A stretch of 64,000 nucleotides of DNA from Bacillota bacterium (lineage in GTDB: Bacteria > Bacillota > Clostridia > TANB77 > CAG-465): NCBI GenBank assembly GCA_023460235.1, contig JAEWRE010000021.1, forward strand, positions 105,184 through 169,183. Direction: 5' to 3'. Numbering within the stretch: the stretch's first letter is position 1; the number at the start of each line of letters is the position of its first letter. A program made the position numbers and the translations under genes. The notes under the pieces were generated by a model. The model saw nothing but the letters and a program-made list of their open reading frames with translations, was not told the DNA's origin and did not search any database. Below, in pieces: positions 37,305-45,915 of this stretch.

Positions 37305-37529
37305 ATTACTCCTCCTTAAAAAATCAAATTTGATTGGTTACATAATAAAATATAATATTGTAATTATTATATTACAAAAAATATATATGTCAATATAAAA
37401 TACCAAATTTTGTTATAAATTGTCGAAAAATGTAAAACGCAAGAGATATTTTATATGCAATATTCATGAATTATTGTGTAAATAAATGAATTATGTTAAA
37501 ATAAATTTATATAATATGGGAGTATTTAA

Positions 37530-38135
37530 ATGAGTAGATTATCAAATGCAATTCTTATGTTAGAATTGCTTTCAAATAACAAGAAGTATAGTATAAATGA
37601 GTTGGCAAAAATATTAGAAGTTTCTGAAAGAATGGTAAGATGCTATAAAAATGATTTAGAGATGGCAGGTATATATATTGAAACAATAAAAGGAAAATAT
37701 GGTGGATATATTTTAACAGAAAAAAATAATATTCCTAAATTTGGATTTAGTAAATATGATATTGAATTATTTGAAAGAATTACAAATGATATAGTAGATA
37801 ATGAGTTAAAATTAAAGTCTAATATTTTGCTAGAGAAAATTAAAGGTGTATATCAAAGTAAAACTGTTAAAGCAAGTAATATTGATATTATAAAAGCAGA
37901 TGATTCGGAAAAATACAATATTTTATCTAGAGCAATTAAAGAAAAGAAAAAAGTATTGATTACATATAAATCAATTAATGAAAATGTGTTAGAAAGAAAA
38001 ATACATCCATGTGATATGTATTTATATGATAATATAAACTGGTATGTTTCAGCATTCTGTGAGCTTAGAGGTGAAATTAGACAATTTGAATTAGAAAGAA
38101 TAAAAGATATTAAACTTTTAGAAGAAAATTATTAA
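37530..38135 (+). CDS. WYL-domain transcriptional regulator
   Basis: 201 residues. The N-terminal helix-turn-helix of HTH_11 type includes YSINELAKILEVSERMVRCYKNDLEMAG and a wing. The WYL part (about 125-200) has KKKVLITYKSIN, the pair WYVSAFC, and RQFELERIKDI. WYL domains sense small ligands or nucleic acids. The usual C-terminal WCX extension is missing, so this is a short form. GGGAG lies before the ATG. It is followed 58 bases later by the PfkB-SIS gene, its probable target or partner. Confidence 0.85.
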   Translation: MSRLSNAILMLELLSNNKKYSINELAKILEVSERMVRCYKNDLEMAGIYIETIKGKYGGYILTEKNNIPKFGFSKYDIELFERITNDIVDNELKLKSNILLEKIKGVYQSKTVKASNIDIIKADDSEKYNILSRAIKEKKKVLITYKSINENVLERKIHPCDMYLYDNINWYVSAFCELRGEIRQFELERIKDIKLLEENY

Positions 38136-38150
38136 ATAGACCATATATTT

Positions 38151-38186
38151 CCTCTTTTAATGATACGATAGTGTTATTAAAGGAGG
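38151..38186 (+). promoter_or_regulatory. Hairpin hiding the ribosome site of the PfkB-SIS gene
   Basis: CCTCTTTTAATGA (38151-38163) pairs over all 13 bases, two of them wobble pairs, with TTATTAAAGGAGG (38174-38186), across a 10-base loop. The right arm contains the Shine-Dalgarno sequence of the next gene. This would block translation unless opened. Confidence 0.65.
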
Positions 38187-38193
38187 TTATTTT

Positions 38194-40125
38194 ATGTGCA
38201 AAAGTTATTTATTCGTTGGATGTGGAGAATTAATAGTAGATAAAATATATAAAAAGAAAGAAGATAGTTTTAATTTAATAAAACAAGAAGGAGGTGGAAC
38301 AGTTAGCAATATATTGGCAAATTTAAGTTATAATAATCAAGAAGCAATATTAGTAGGTACATGTGGTAATGATCAAGAGGCAGATATAGCTATAAATTCA
38401 CTAAATAAATTAAATATTGATACTAATTATATAAACAAGACAAAGCAAAAAACTAATTGTATAAATATTATAATTCCAGAAGGTGATGTATCAGATAACT
38501 CAGTTAAGCATAGCATTATTAATCCAATAACTAATGATATCACTTATAAAAATAAGACCTTAAAATATATTAAATTTTCAGAACAAATACTAAGTAGAAA
38601 TAAAGTATTTATTTTTGATAGATTAAATTCTCAAAATTTAGATATTATAAAAAATAAATCTGGAATAAATGATATGTTCTCAATTGATATAGGACATAGA
38701 GGAATAATTAGGTTTTTGAGTAGTGACTATATAAAAAGTTTTTTGGATAAAATGTCATATGTTCAAGTCAATATAAAATCATTAAAAATGCTATTAAATA
38801 AATTTAATGTAGAAAATGAAGAAGAATTGTTTTCATTAATTAATACAGAAGTATTAACTATTACTAAAGCAAGCGAAGGCTCAAAAACATTATATAGGGA
38901 TAAGAATAAAGAAACACATGACTTTAATTATAAAGCCATTAGCACAAATGTTATAGATACAAGTGGCGCAGGTGATGCATTTTTTTCAGTTATGCTAAAA
39001 AACATTGCTTCAATAAAATCTGATAATATTAATATTGATAAAGAAAATATTGAATGTTTTGTTAAGGAGGCAAGTGAATATGCAATTAAAGCAATAGCAT
39101 ATGTTGGAGCAAGAGGCCATATAAACATCAAAGCGTCTAACCGTATGGAATATAACTATAATAAAATATTTGAAAGAGTAAGTGAAGCACATGAATTTAA
39201 TAAGTATGATATGTTTAAAGAAAGATTCGATAAACTAAGTGGAAATATATTAGTTGTTGGAACAGGTGGTTCATATGTTGTGACTCAGTATATTAAAGAA
39301 ATATTAAGTGATGATCAAGATAAGTTTGTAGTTTGTATGAAGCCACGTGACGCACTTTTTGAAAATGTTAAGAAATATGACCATGTTATAATAATAACAT
39401 ATTCTGGAAAAACACCTGAACTGATAAAAGTCTTTAACAAATACAAGAAATATAAAAATATTAAAGAAATATTAGTGATCACAAGAGCAAAAGAATCCGA
39501 TATCATTGGAAAATGGAATCCAAGAGGTTGTGATAAAATAATATCATATTATTCTACATTACCAAGAGAAAAAAGTTTTATATCAATTTCTGCAACAATA
39601 ATACCAATTAGTTATATGTTTAGATATAAAAATAAATACAGCTATGACATTTTTATAACTGAATTTAATAGAATAATAAAAAAGTACAGTAATGAAAATA
39701 ATTTTTTGAACTTAACTAATATAGAAGAAAACATACATATAGTATCATCAAAAGAAACAGTATGCAGTGCAGTATTACTGGAATCAATTTTTATCGAATC
39801 TGGTATTGCAAATGTAGTAATACATGAAAAGAAAGATTTATCACATGGGAGAGTTACTATATTTGATAAAGAATTTAAACAAACAGTAATTTATTTATGC
39901 AATAATGTAGTAAGGTATGACAATGTTTTAATTGAATATTTAAAACATTATAAAAATATTAAAATGATAATGTTAAATGAAAGAATCACAGATAAATTTG
40001 AAATGTTAATTGAAGTGTTTTACTTTTGCAAGCATGTAGCAAATATAAATAATATTGATTTATCAAAAATAAAATATTTTCCTGATGTTAGAAAAATATA
40101 TAGCTATAATAGCAAACTAATATAA
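38194..40125 (+). CDS. PfkB-family sugar kinase fused to a SIS domain
   Basis: 643 residues. The N-terminal half (about 1-310) is a PfkB carbohydrate kinase, with GGGTVSNILANLS and the catalytic signature DTSGAGDAFFSVML. The C-terminal half (about 340-640) is a sugar-isomerase (SIS) type: ILVVGTGGSYVVTQYIKEIL, then VIIITYSGKTPELIKVFNKY. The fused enzyme could phosphorylate a sugar and isomerise or deglycate a phosphosugar. I know of no well-described protein with exactly this order. It is preceded by a WYL regulator and a ribosome-site hairpin. No transporter gene is adjacent. Confidence 0.8.
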   Translation: MCKSYLFVGCGELIVDKIYKKKEDSFNLIKQEGGGTVSNILANLSYNNQEAILVGTCGNDQEADIAINSLNKLNIDTNYINKTKQKTNCINIIIPEGDVSDNSVKHSIINPITNDITYKNKTLKYIKFSEQILSRNKVFIFDRLNSQNLDIIKNKSGINDMFSIDIGHRGIIRFLSSDYIKSFLDKMSYVQVNIKSLKMLLNKFNVENEEELFSLINTEVLTITKASEGSKTLYRDKNKETHDFNYKAISTNVIDTSGAGDAFFSVMLKNIASIKSDNINIDKENIECFVKEASEYAIKAIAYVGARGHINIKASNRMEYNYNKIFERVSEAHEFNKYDMFKERFDKLSGNILVVGTGGSYVVTQYIKEILSDDQDKFVVCMKPRDALFENVKKYDHVIIITYSGKTPELIKVFNKYKKYKNIKEILVITRAKESDIIGKWNPRGCDKIISYYSTLPREKSFISISATIIPISYMFRYKNKYSYDIFITEFNRIIKKYSNENNFLNLTNIEENIHIVSSKETVCSAVLLESIFIESGIANVVIHEKKDLSHGRVTIFDKEFKQTVIYLCNNVVRYDNVLIEYLKHYKNIKMIMLNERITDKFEMLIEVFYFCKHVANINNIDLSKIKYFPDVRKIYSYNSKLI

Positions 40126-40128
40126 ATT

Positions 40129-40159
40129 TTACCCAACTATATAAAGCATAGTTGGGTAA
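40129..40159 (+). terminator. Hairpin terminator after the PfkB-SIS gene
   Basis: TTACCCAACTAT and complement with a 7-base loop; the T-run is weak. Confidence 0.6.
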
Positions 40160-40227
40160 TTAGATATTTATAGTATTAAATGTATAATTTTATAAATATA
40201 ATTGTCATTATCATAATTTAAATAAAA

Positions 40228-40406
40228 TATAAAAAGGTTAGAAATAATGTAATAACGATAAAACCCTTTAGATTAAAGGTGGGCATCTTGTTGTATCTTT
40301 TAGGATCCTCTTAGATATAAATAAAGAGTATTCAACACCGGATACAAATTCCCGATTCCCTATCGTATGCTTGTAGATTTTTCATATAACTACATTATTT
40401 CTAACT
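40228..40406 (-). ncRNA. ssrS: 6S-like RNA (SsrS)
   Basis: A perfect 15-bp inverted repeat (40237-40251 with 40391-40405, GTTAGAAATAATGTA) closes a stretch of about 170 bases. Read on the minus strand, the inside folds in the 6S manner. ACGATA pairs with TATCGT above the closing stem, a small hairpin CCTTTA/TAAAGG sits on the 3' side of a central bubble, and TTGTATC/GATACAA and CTCTT/AAGAG make the terminal stem. A good promoter lies 7 bases upstream, and a T-rich run follows the 3' arm, acting as a terminator. 6S RNA binds sigma-A polymerase. The fold was drawn by eye; it may be another structured RNA. Confidence 0.68.
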
Positions 40407-40412
40407 ATATTT

Positions 40413-40441
40413 ATTATACCATCAAAGCAGTAATAAGTAAA
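40413..40441 (-). promoter_or_regulatory. Promoter of the 6S-like RNA
   Basis: On the minus strand: TTTACT, 17-base spacer, TATAAT. The expected start point falls at the first base of the closing stem. Confidence 0.75.
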
Positions 40442-40528
40442 TAATTTTATATAAATATAATTTTAACAAATTTTACTATATAAAATATATTTCCTTTTTC
40501 AATTGATTTTAAATTCATGTCTATAAAA

Positions 40529-40555
40529 ACATTTAAAAAAAGAAAACATATAATA
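40529..40555 (+). promoter_or_regulatory. Sigma-K-like promoter of the split M15 peptidase gene
   Basis: AC at 40529-40530, 16 bases, then CATATAATA at 40547-40555, matching the sigma-K pattern AC-N16-CATAnnnTA. It lies 22 bases before the TTG start. The pattern is short and AT-rich, so chance matches are possible. A second site with the same spacing precedes the BclA-like gene at 51189. Confidence 0.5.
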
Positions 40556-40577
40556 TACTAGGAAAAGAGGTGATAAT

Positions 40578-40985
40578 TTGAAAATTTTAGTATATAACGA
40601 TGCAACAAAAAAAATGGAAACATACAATAGAAATTTAAGTGATCCTATGCCATATTCAAAGGATAGATACTTAAGTGTTAGAGAATTTAGGGGAGCATCA
40701 AAATCTGATGTTCTATGGACTGATAGACGTACTATTGAAGCATTTAATAAGCTACGTGCATTATATGGAAAACCAATACATGTTGGTTATGCATTTAAGA
40801 GAATTGGAGAAGGTGGGCATGGATTACAATCACAACATTATGCTGGTACAGCATTTGATATAGGTCAAAATTTGAGTAATGCCGAAAGAGATAATCTTAG
40901 AACGGTAGCTGTAAATAGCAAAGCTTTTACATATGTTGAACCTAAATCATTAACACCAACATGGGTAAGTGCTAATTTGGAATAG
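40578..40985 (+). pseudogene. M15 peptidase gene, part 1 of 3 (interrupted by element E1)
   Basis: Encodes the N-terminal M15 (D-Ala-D-Ala carboxypeptidase / VanY-like) domain. The zinc motif HxxGxxxD is SQHYAGTAFD (H87, D94). Host coding ends at 40966 inside W-V; the last five codons to the stop at 40985 come from element E1. The truncated product of 135 residues lacks the third zinc-ligand histidine and the C-terminal peptidoglycan-binding domain, so it should be inactive. Joined with 54842-54874 and 58146-58410 the frame is open for 228 codons. The start is a TTG with AGGTGAT upstream. Confidence 0.88.
40962..40966 (+). repeat. attL core of element E1
   Basis: TGGGT, repeated at 54837-54841. 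Recombination between the two copies restores host codons W-V-H. The flanking bases inside both E1 ends form an imperfect inverted repeat (AGTGCTAATTTGGAA versus AGTCGCAAATTCGGAA). Confidence 0.8.
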
Positions 40986-41020
40986 AAGATATTATTATTT
41001 ATCTAAAACTAAATAAAATA

Positions 41021-41050
41021 GGATAACATAGTAATATATTGGAGTTATCC
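41021..41050 (-). terminator. Terminator of membrane protein gene 41090-41776
   Basis: GGATAAC and GTTATCC arms, T-rich tail on the minus strand. Confidence 0.6.
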
Positions 41051-41089
41051 CCCAAAATTATATATAGTAAAAATAAAATTTATATACTT

Positions 41090-41776
41090 TTATAAATATG
41101 AAAATAAGTTTACAATATAAGGAGTTATAGCTCCTAATAAATAGAATATAAGTCCCAAAATAATATCTTTTTTATATTCCTCCCATAATTTATTATTTTT
41201 ATAAGGAATATATTTTTTGAAAAGAGATATAAGGAGTATTATTAAAAGAAAAGTACCTATGTATATAATATATGAAAATATAGATTTTATAATAAGATTT
41301 TGAATATTATCATAAAATTTACTAATTGCAAAAAATAATATTCCAATAGTAAAAGTTATCCATGTATTATGGGAACTCACTAGTTGTTTAATTTTATTTG
41401 TCTTAAAAAATTGTCTTAATTTATAAGCGAGGCTATTAGTAATGTTAGTTTCATTAGTATATCGTAGATACCAATTTTTATCATAGTTATAATAATAATT
41501 GTAATCCAATATTATAACATTATCATTATTATATAAAGTTATTTCAATTCCTTCTATATTTCTTAATAGTATAATATGTTCTAGTAATTCCTTTGAAGAT
41601 GAAAAAGTTTTTTCACAATTTTTTTTAAAGTTCTTGTTTTTTTCATTATAGTTTATTTTTATATTAATGTTATCTATTCCATCTATTGATTCTAAAATAT
41701 TAAAAAGTTCTTGCATTTTTTTAAAGCTTAAGCTTCTATCAGATAAGTACATTTTATATGTTTCTTTTGGTTGCAT
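41090..41776 (-). CDS. Membrane protein of unknown function (E1 cargo)
   Basis: 228 residues. The soluble N-terminal 125 residues are charged and Asn/Tyr-rich. Three membrane helices follow at about 142-158, 165-187 and 205-225. No recognised family. AGGGGAT lies at good spacing before the ATG. It diverges from the 802-residue membrane protein gene, with a 192-base gap between them. It could be an effector- or sensor-type membrane protein, but nothing in the sequence proves it. Confidence 0.55.
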   Translation of the reverse strand: MQPKETYKMYLSDRSLSFKKMQELFNILESIDGIDNINIKINYNEKNKNFKKNCEKTFSSSKELLEHIILLRNIEGIEITLYNNDNVIILDYNYYYNYDKNWYLRYTNETNITNSLAYKLRQFFKTNKIKQLVSSHNTWITFTIGILFFAISKFYDNIQNLIIKSIFSYIIYIGTFLLIILLISLFKKYIPYKNNKLWEEYKKDIILGLIFYLLGAITPYIVNLFSYL

Positions 41777-41968
41777 TATGTCATCCCCTAATTATTGATT
41801 AGTATTATTCTATCATATTTGAGCGGATTTTCAAACAAAAACAATACATTTAAGCGTAAAAAATTGAAATATGTAAGAAAATGTAAAAAATAATATCTAA
41901 AACGACATTATTCGACAATCATTTTGAGTCAATTAGTATATAATCTAAAATATTAGGAGATAATTTTT

Positions 41969-44377
41969 ATGATAAAAATAAAAAAAATAGGGGTAATACG
42001 AAAAAATATATTAATAACTGCTTTAATTTTTACTGTATTTATAATAGCTGAAAGCTTTTACAATTTATATAATATTATTAATATTGATTTAAATAAAGTA
42101 ATAGAAACAATATCAAATATTATAGGAGTTATATTGGGTATAGTATTTGCATTATATTTTTTTGTATTAGAAATGTTTAGAAACAAATATCCTTTAGAAT
42201 TTGTTAGAATTTATGTAGAGAAAAATCTTAAAATAATATTAGGTCAATGTATATTAAATTTATTGATAAATATGTTCATATTGGTATTTAGTAAGAATTA
42301 TTTCTGTACATCTATATTATGCATTGTTCAATTTATTTATATATGTTTCCTACTATATAAAATATTTGAAAACTATAATATATTTTGTTCTGATAACATT
42401 GTTCAGAATGAAAAAAGATACATAGATAATATCATTACTTCTGATAACATTGATATTGACAAAATAATTGATAGTTTAATAAAATTAAATAAATATTCAG
42501 AGGAAGCTTTTTATAGTAATAACCTTGAAATTGTTAATAAAGTTATAAATTTGAATAAGGAGTTAATATATAAATTGATAAAGACTACAGATTCCCATTT
42601 AATTGAAAGTGAGTTAGGTGATGAGAAATTTAAAAAAATATCTGGTCTTATAGTCAATAATATTATGTATCAAATAAAATTTGGAATAAATCATAATAAT
42701 ACTAATTTTGTTGAAGAATCTTTTTATATTGTTGAAGATATAATCAAAAAAGTTATATTATGTCAAAAATTGTCTTTGTTCAATAAATTTGAGGAAAATA
42801 TAAATAGCATATATGATTATTGTAACGACATAAATCAGATTTATTGTCTTAGTATAATTAGAATGTATTCAAGGATTGGTTTGGACATAATAACTGATGA
42901 AATAAAATTAGAATCTACTAAAAACGAATGGTTAGATAAAATATTAAAAAATTTAAATAATTATAGTTTCTTAAATAATATACAATACAATTACAATACA
43001 ATAAACTTATTGATAAAAATATATACAGCATTTACATTTGAGTTTATAAAAAATAATAATAAAGAATATTATAAAAAATTATTAGAAATAATAATGCTGA
43101 ATGTTGAGAGAAACAATATAATGTCAAAAGATGATAATAATTTAAGTTGCTTTGTTATATATAATATAGCCGAAGTCTTAAATGAAAACAAAAAATATCA
43201 GTGGATAGAAGAATATTGTCAAGATATATATAATATTGCTATACGTGCGATAGAAACAAATAATGATGAATTAGTATTAATAATACTATCATGTTATAAA
43301 TTGTTTGAAAATTGCAATATTAATATACAAGACATAGTAAATAAACATAGATATGATTTGTCTAAGTTTGCAATTGATTTAAAAGATGAATGGATTACAG
43401 TCTTTTTACCTGATTATAAAAAAATGGTTGAAAAAGATAAAAATAATCAAATATTAATAAATAAAATAAGTGATGACTTTAAAGGATTATTATATAAAAG
43501 TCTTATTAAGAAGAAAGTAGAGGCAATATTTTATATATTTGAAACAATTAATGATATAGCAAAACAGTATGAAAAAAGTGATAGAGATAAGCAAAAAGTA
43601 ATATTAGATATTTATAGTAAGTTTATGAGTGAATGTATTAGAATGACTGAAGAAGAAAGTTTTAATGTAGCTCTTGAACAAATGAATACAATAATAGAAT
43701 TTTGGGATAAAGAAAACAACATAAGTGTTAATTTGGCTGAAACGATAATAATGAAGTTATACGAACTAAGTAAAGTAGCATTAACAGATGGACAAGTTAA
43801 TTTATGTATTAGTGCAAATAAATTTTTATTTTTTGTTGAGAAAGAATTAAAATTTGCGTTAAATAATACTGATATTTATTTAAAAATCTTACAATATATG
43901 TTTCAAATAGCAATTGATTCAATTGAAGTAGAAGAAGACAAAGTGTTAAAAAATATATCTAATATTTTGGGATGGTTAGGAAAAGAAATAATCGATAGTG
44001 GAAAATATGACACGTTTATTGAAATAATAGATATAGTTACAGAAATAATTAATTTATATTGTGATATTAATATCGATGACAATGAAAAAGAAATAACTAA
44101 CAAAACAATAATATTCTTTGGTACTTTATTTATAATATTAGGAGCTTATTGTTTATCAGAAAGGAAAGATAAATACTTAAATGTAATTATGGAAAATGGT
44201 ATACTTAGATTAAATAATAAAAGTTTTCTAAAATACTCTAAAAAGTTAAGATATTTTGAAAGTGAAAGATGGAATGAAGTTATAAAAAATGAACCTAAAA
44301 AAAATATTGATAAGTTTTATGGATATGTAGAAAGACCAGAAAAGCTAGTTTTAAGCAAATCCATTAAACCTAATTAA
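41969..44377 (+). CDS. 802-residue membrane protein with long helical domain (E1 cargo)
   Basis: Four membrane helices near the N-terminus (about 12-32, 46-70, 87-105 and 112-132), then about 660 residues predicted as helical repeats, with no enzymatic motif I can see. Very Asn/Ile/Lys-rich, as expected for this composition. AGGAGA lies before the ATG. It is transcribed alone. The layout, a short membrane anchor with a long solenoid, resembles scaffold or sensor proteins, but the function is unknown. Confidence 0.6.
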   Translation: MIKIKKIGVIRKNILITALIFTVFIIAESFYNLYNIINIDLNKVIETISNIIGVILGIVFALYFFVLEMFRNKYPLEFVRIYVEKNLKIILGQCILNLLINMFILVFSKNYFCTSILCIVQFIYICFLLYKIFENYNIFCSDNIVQNEKRYIDNIITSDNIDIDKIIDSLIKLNKYSEEAFYSNNLEIVNKVINLNKELIYKLIKTTDSHLIESELGDEKFKKISGLIVNNIMYQIKFGINHNNTNFVEESFYIVEDIIKKVILCQKLSLFNKFEENINSIYDYCNDINQIYCLSIIRMYSRIGLDIITDEIKLESTKNEWLDKILKNLNNYSFLNNIQYNYNTINLLIKIYTAFTFEFIKNNNKEYYKKLLEIIMLNVERNNIMSKDDNNLSCFVIYNIAEVLNENKKYQWIEEYCQDIYNIAIRAIETNNDELVLIILSCYKLFENCNINIQDIVNKHRYDLSKFAIDLKDEWITVFLPDYKKMVEKDKNNQILINKISDDFKGLLYKSLIKKKVEAIFYIFETINDIAKQYEKSDRDKQKVILDIYSKFMSECIRMTEEESFNVALEQMNTIIEFWDKENNISVNLAETIIMKLYELSKVALTDGQVNLCISANKFLFFVEKELKFALNNTDIYLKILQYMFQIAIDSIEVEEDKVLKNISNILGWLGKEIIDSGKYDTFIEIIDIVTEIINLYCDINIDDNEKEITNKTIIFFGTLFIILGAYCLSERKDKYLNVIMENGILRLNNKSFLKYSKKLRYFESERWNEVIKNEPKKNIDKFYGYVERPEKLVLSKSIKPN

Positions 44378-44418
44378 AAGATAACATTTAATAGAAAAAG
44401 AAGCTTTTTAAAACCTCT

Positions 44419-44595
44419 TTACTCATCTAAATTATTCAATCCATATTCTAAAATTTGATTTACAACAGCATTGAAAGATATGCTGTTTTTTTCTGAAATA
44501 TTATTTATCTTATCATATGTAGAACCACTCATTCTTATAGTTCTTGTTATTGTATCATCATTTTTACTGTTACCTATTATCTTTAATTTATCCAC
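44419..44595 (-). CDS. Ribbon-helix-helix DNA-binding protein
   Basis: 58 residues from the GTG at 44595 (AGGTGA, 5-base spacing); a GTG at 44604 overlaps the ribosome site. TITRTIRMSGSTYDKINNIS is a ribbon followed by the first helix, and SFNAVVNQILEYGL is the second helix, the Arc/CopG arrangement. It is a likely regulator of the element's own genes or of plasmid copy number. No toxin partner is adjacent. Confidence 0.7.
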   Translation of the reverse strand: MDKLKIIGNSKNDDTITRTIRMSGSTYDKINNISEKNSISFNAVVNQILEYGLNNLDE

Positions 44596-44705
44596 TATTA
44601 TCACCTAAAATAATTATATTATAAAAAAATAATTATTTTAGTGTACAAAAAGTGTACAAATAATAAATTATATGTTATAATTTATATATATAAAGGAGAG
44701 ATAGT

Positions 44706-45122
44706 ATGAAATGTTTGAATTGTGGAAATGAAATTATTGATAGTATTTATGATAATAAATTGTGTAATAATTGCAATGAACTATTTAATGAACATAAAAA
44801 TAATCCCATTAATAGTAAAAAATATGAGTTTGAAAAAGAATTAGAGAAAAGAAAAAATAACAATTATAATGAACAGTTATTATATAAAAATAAATTTAGA
44901 ACAATTGCTATATTTTATTATGCTCTAGCAATAGTTGGTGGAATTGTATCAGGATTTTTTCTTACAATAAATGGAGAATTTAATTTAATTAGTTGCTTAG
45001 TATTTATGCTTGTTTCAGCATTTATAGGTTTTATATTTAGTGGAATCTCAGATTTATTAAAAGTACTAAAAGAAATAAGAGAGATACTATATAAAAATAA
45101 TATAAAAAATATTGTAAAATAA
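44706..45122 (+). CDS. Zinc-ribbon membrane protein
   Basis: 138 residues. The first 25 residues hold two CxxC knuckles (CLNCG and CNNCN), one zinc ribbon. A charged helical linker leads to two membrane helices (about 72-92 and 98-120). AAGGAGA lies before the ATG. Unknown function; small zinc-ribbon membrane proteins are common on mobile elements. Confidence 0.6.
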   Translation: MKCLNCGNEIIDSIYDNKLCNNCNELFNEHKNNPINSKKYEFEKELEKRKNNNYNEQLLYKNKFRTIAIFYYALAIVGGIVSGFFLTINGEFNLISCLVFMLVSAFIGFIFSGISDLLKVLKEIREILYKNNIKNIVK

Positions 45123-45146
45123 AGAGGAATATTCCTCTTTATTTTT
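45117..45146 (+). terminator. Terminator of zinc-ribbon membrane protein gene
   Basis: Perfect 14-bp arms AAATAAAGAGGAAT and complement without loop, ending in a T-run. Confidence 0.85.
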
Positions 45147-45563
45147 TGTGTGTGATTATAAGTGCTATCATATATTGTGCTACTAATCAATTGTTGAAGT
45201 TTGAAAATATGCCCCCCATTAAATAAGCTTTCGTAAAAAACTTATATATAAATAAAAAAAAGCTTTTTTTATAATATTTCAGATCTTATATAGTAACTGA
45301 TGTTTGTGATTATAAGACATTTTAAGCTTTAGAATCGATTTAAAAAACATAATATCTCGCGGTAAAGTAATTCTATTAATGAGTAATAAAAATACATTTT
45401 TGAACCGTTTTTGACTCTCACAGTGGCATTCAAAAGTGAATAATAAACAAATGTTTTGCTGACGTGTAAAATAAAGTAATTGTATGTGTAATAAAGTACT
45501 TATGATAGCATGCTGTTATATCATGAAATTATAAATGATAATCAATACAATGTAATATAAACC

Positions 45564-45615
45564 CATGAACAAAGACATATTAGTCATGAACAAGAAAAAA
45601 TACTGTACATGAACA
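45564..45615 (+). repeat. CATGAACA repeats (iteron-like)
   Basis: Three copies of CATGAACA start at 45564, 45585 and 45608, spaced 21 and 23 bases, about two helical turns. They lie in the 790-base gene-free region 45123-45915 of E1 and look like binding sites for a replication or regulatory protein. The rest of 45150-45560 is AT-rich with short palindromes and no gene. Confidence 0.5.
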
Positions 45616-45670
45616 TATAAATACAAGAGAATAGTTAATAAATTATAAAAACACTAGAGACTGTAAGAAA

Positions 45671-45765
45671 GAAGAGTCCTTCCATTGAGTGACTGAAAGG
45701 AACGAAACCTGTCGAGCTTAGAGCCTGTAAGGCGAGAGGGTTCGCAGAATTACTAAGGACTATTT
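45671..45765. ncRNA. Structured RNA candidate near the E1 origin
   Basis: A sharply GC-richer island in very AT-rich DNA. AGTCCTT (45675-45681) pairs with AAGGACT (45755-45761). Inside, CGAA-A-CCT pairs with AGG-G-TTCG, and TCG with CGA; a CCTT/AAGG arm is also possible. Strand and function are not known. A plasmid copy-control RNA or part of an origin is the simplest idea. No known RNA family was recognised. Confidence 0.4.
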
Positions 45766-45793
45766 TATTACTATTTCTATTACTATTTAATAT

Positions 45794-45884
45794 GTACTTT
45801 TTGAACAATCTAGACGACAAAATTTATACAAATAGACGACAGAATTTGAACAGTACTCCATTTTCACTAGTACTTTTTGAACAC
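45794..45884 (+). repeat. Origin-like iterons upstream of the Rep-like gene
   Basis: GTACTTTTTGAACA occurs twice (45794-45807 and 45870-45883). TAGACGACA(A/G)AATTT occurs twice 22 bases apart (45811 and 45833). The block ends 33 bases beyond the stop codon of the Rep-like gene 45916-46491. Direct repeats at a two-turn spacing beside a winged-helix gene are typical of iteron origins. Confidence 0.6.
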
Positions 45885-45915
45885 TATTATGCAAACAACC
45901 CTATATAGTTAATAA

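Noticed and set aside
45150..45765. ROOL or GOLLD type large phage RNA
   Set aside because: Only about 95 bases look structured; the rest is plain AT-rich sequence with short repeats.
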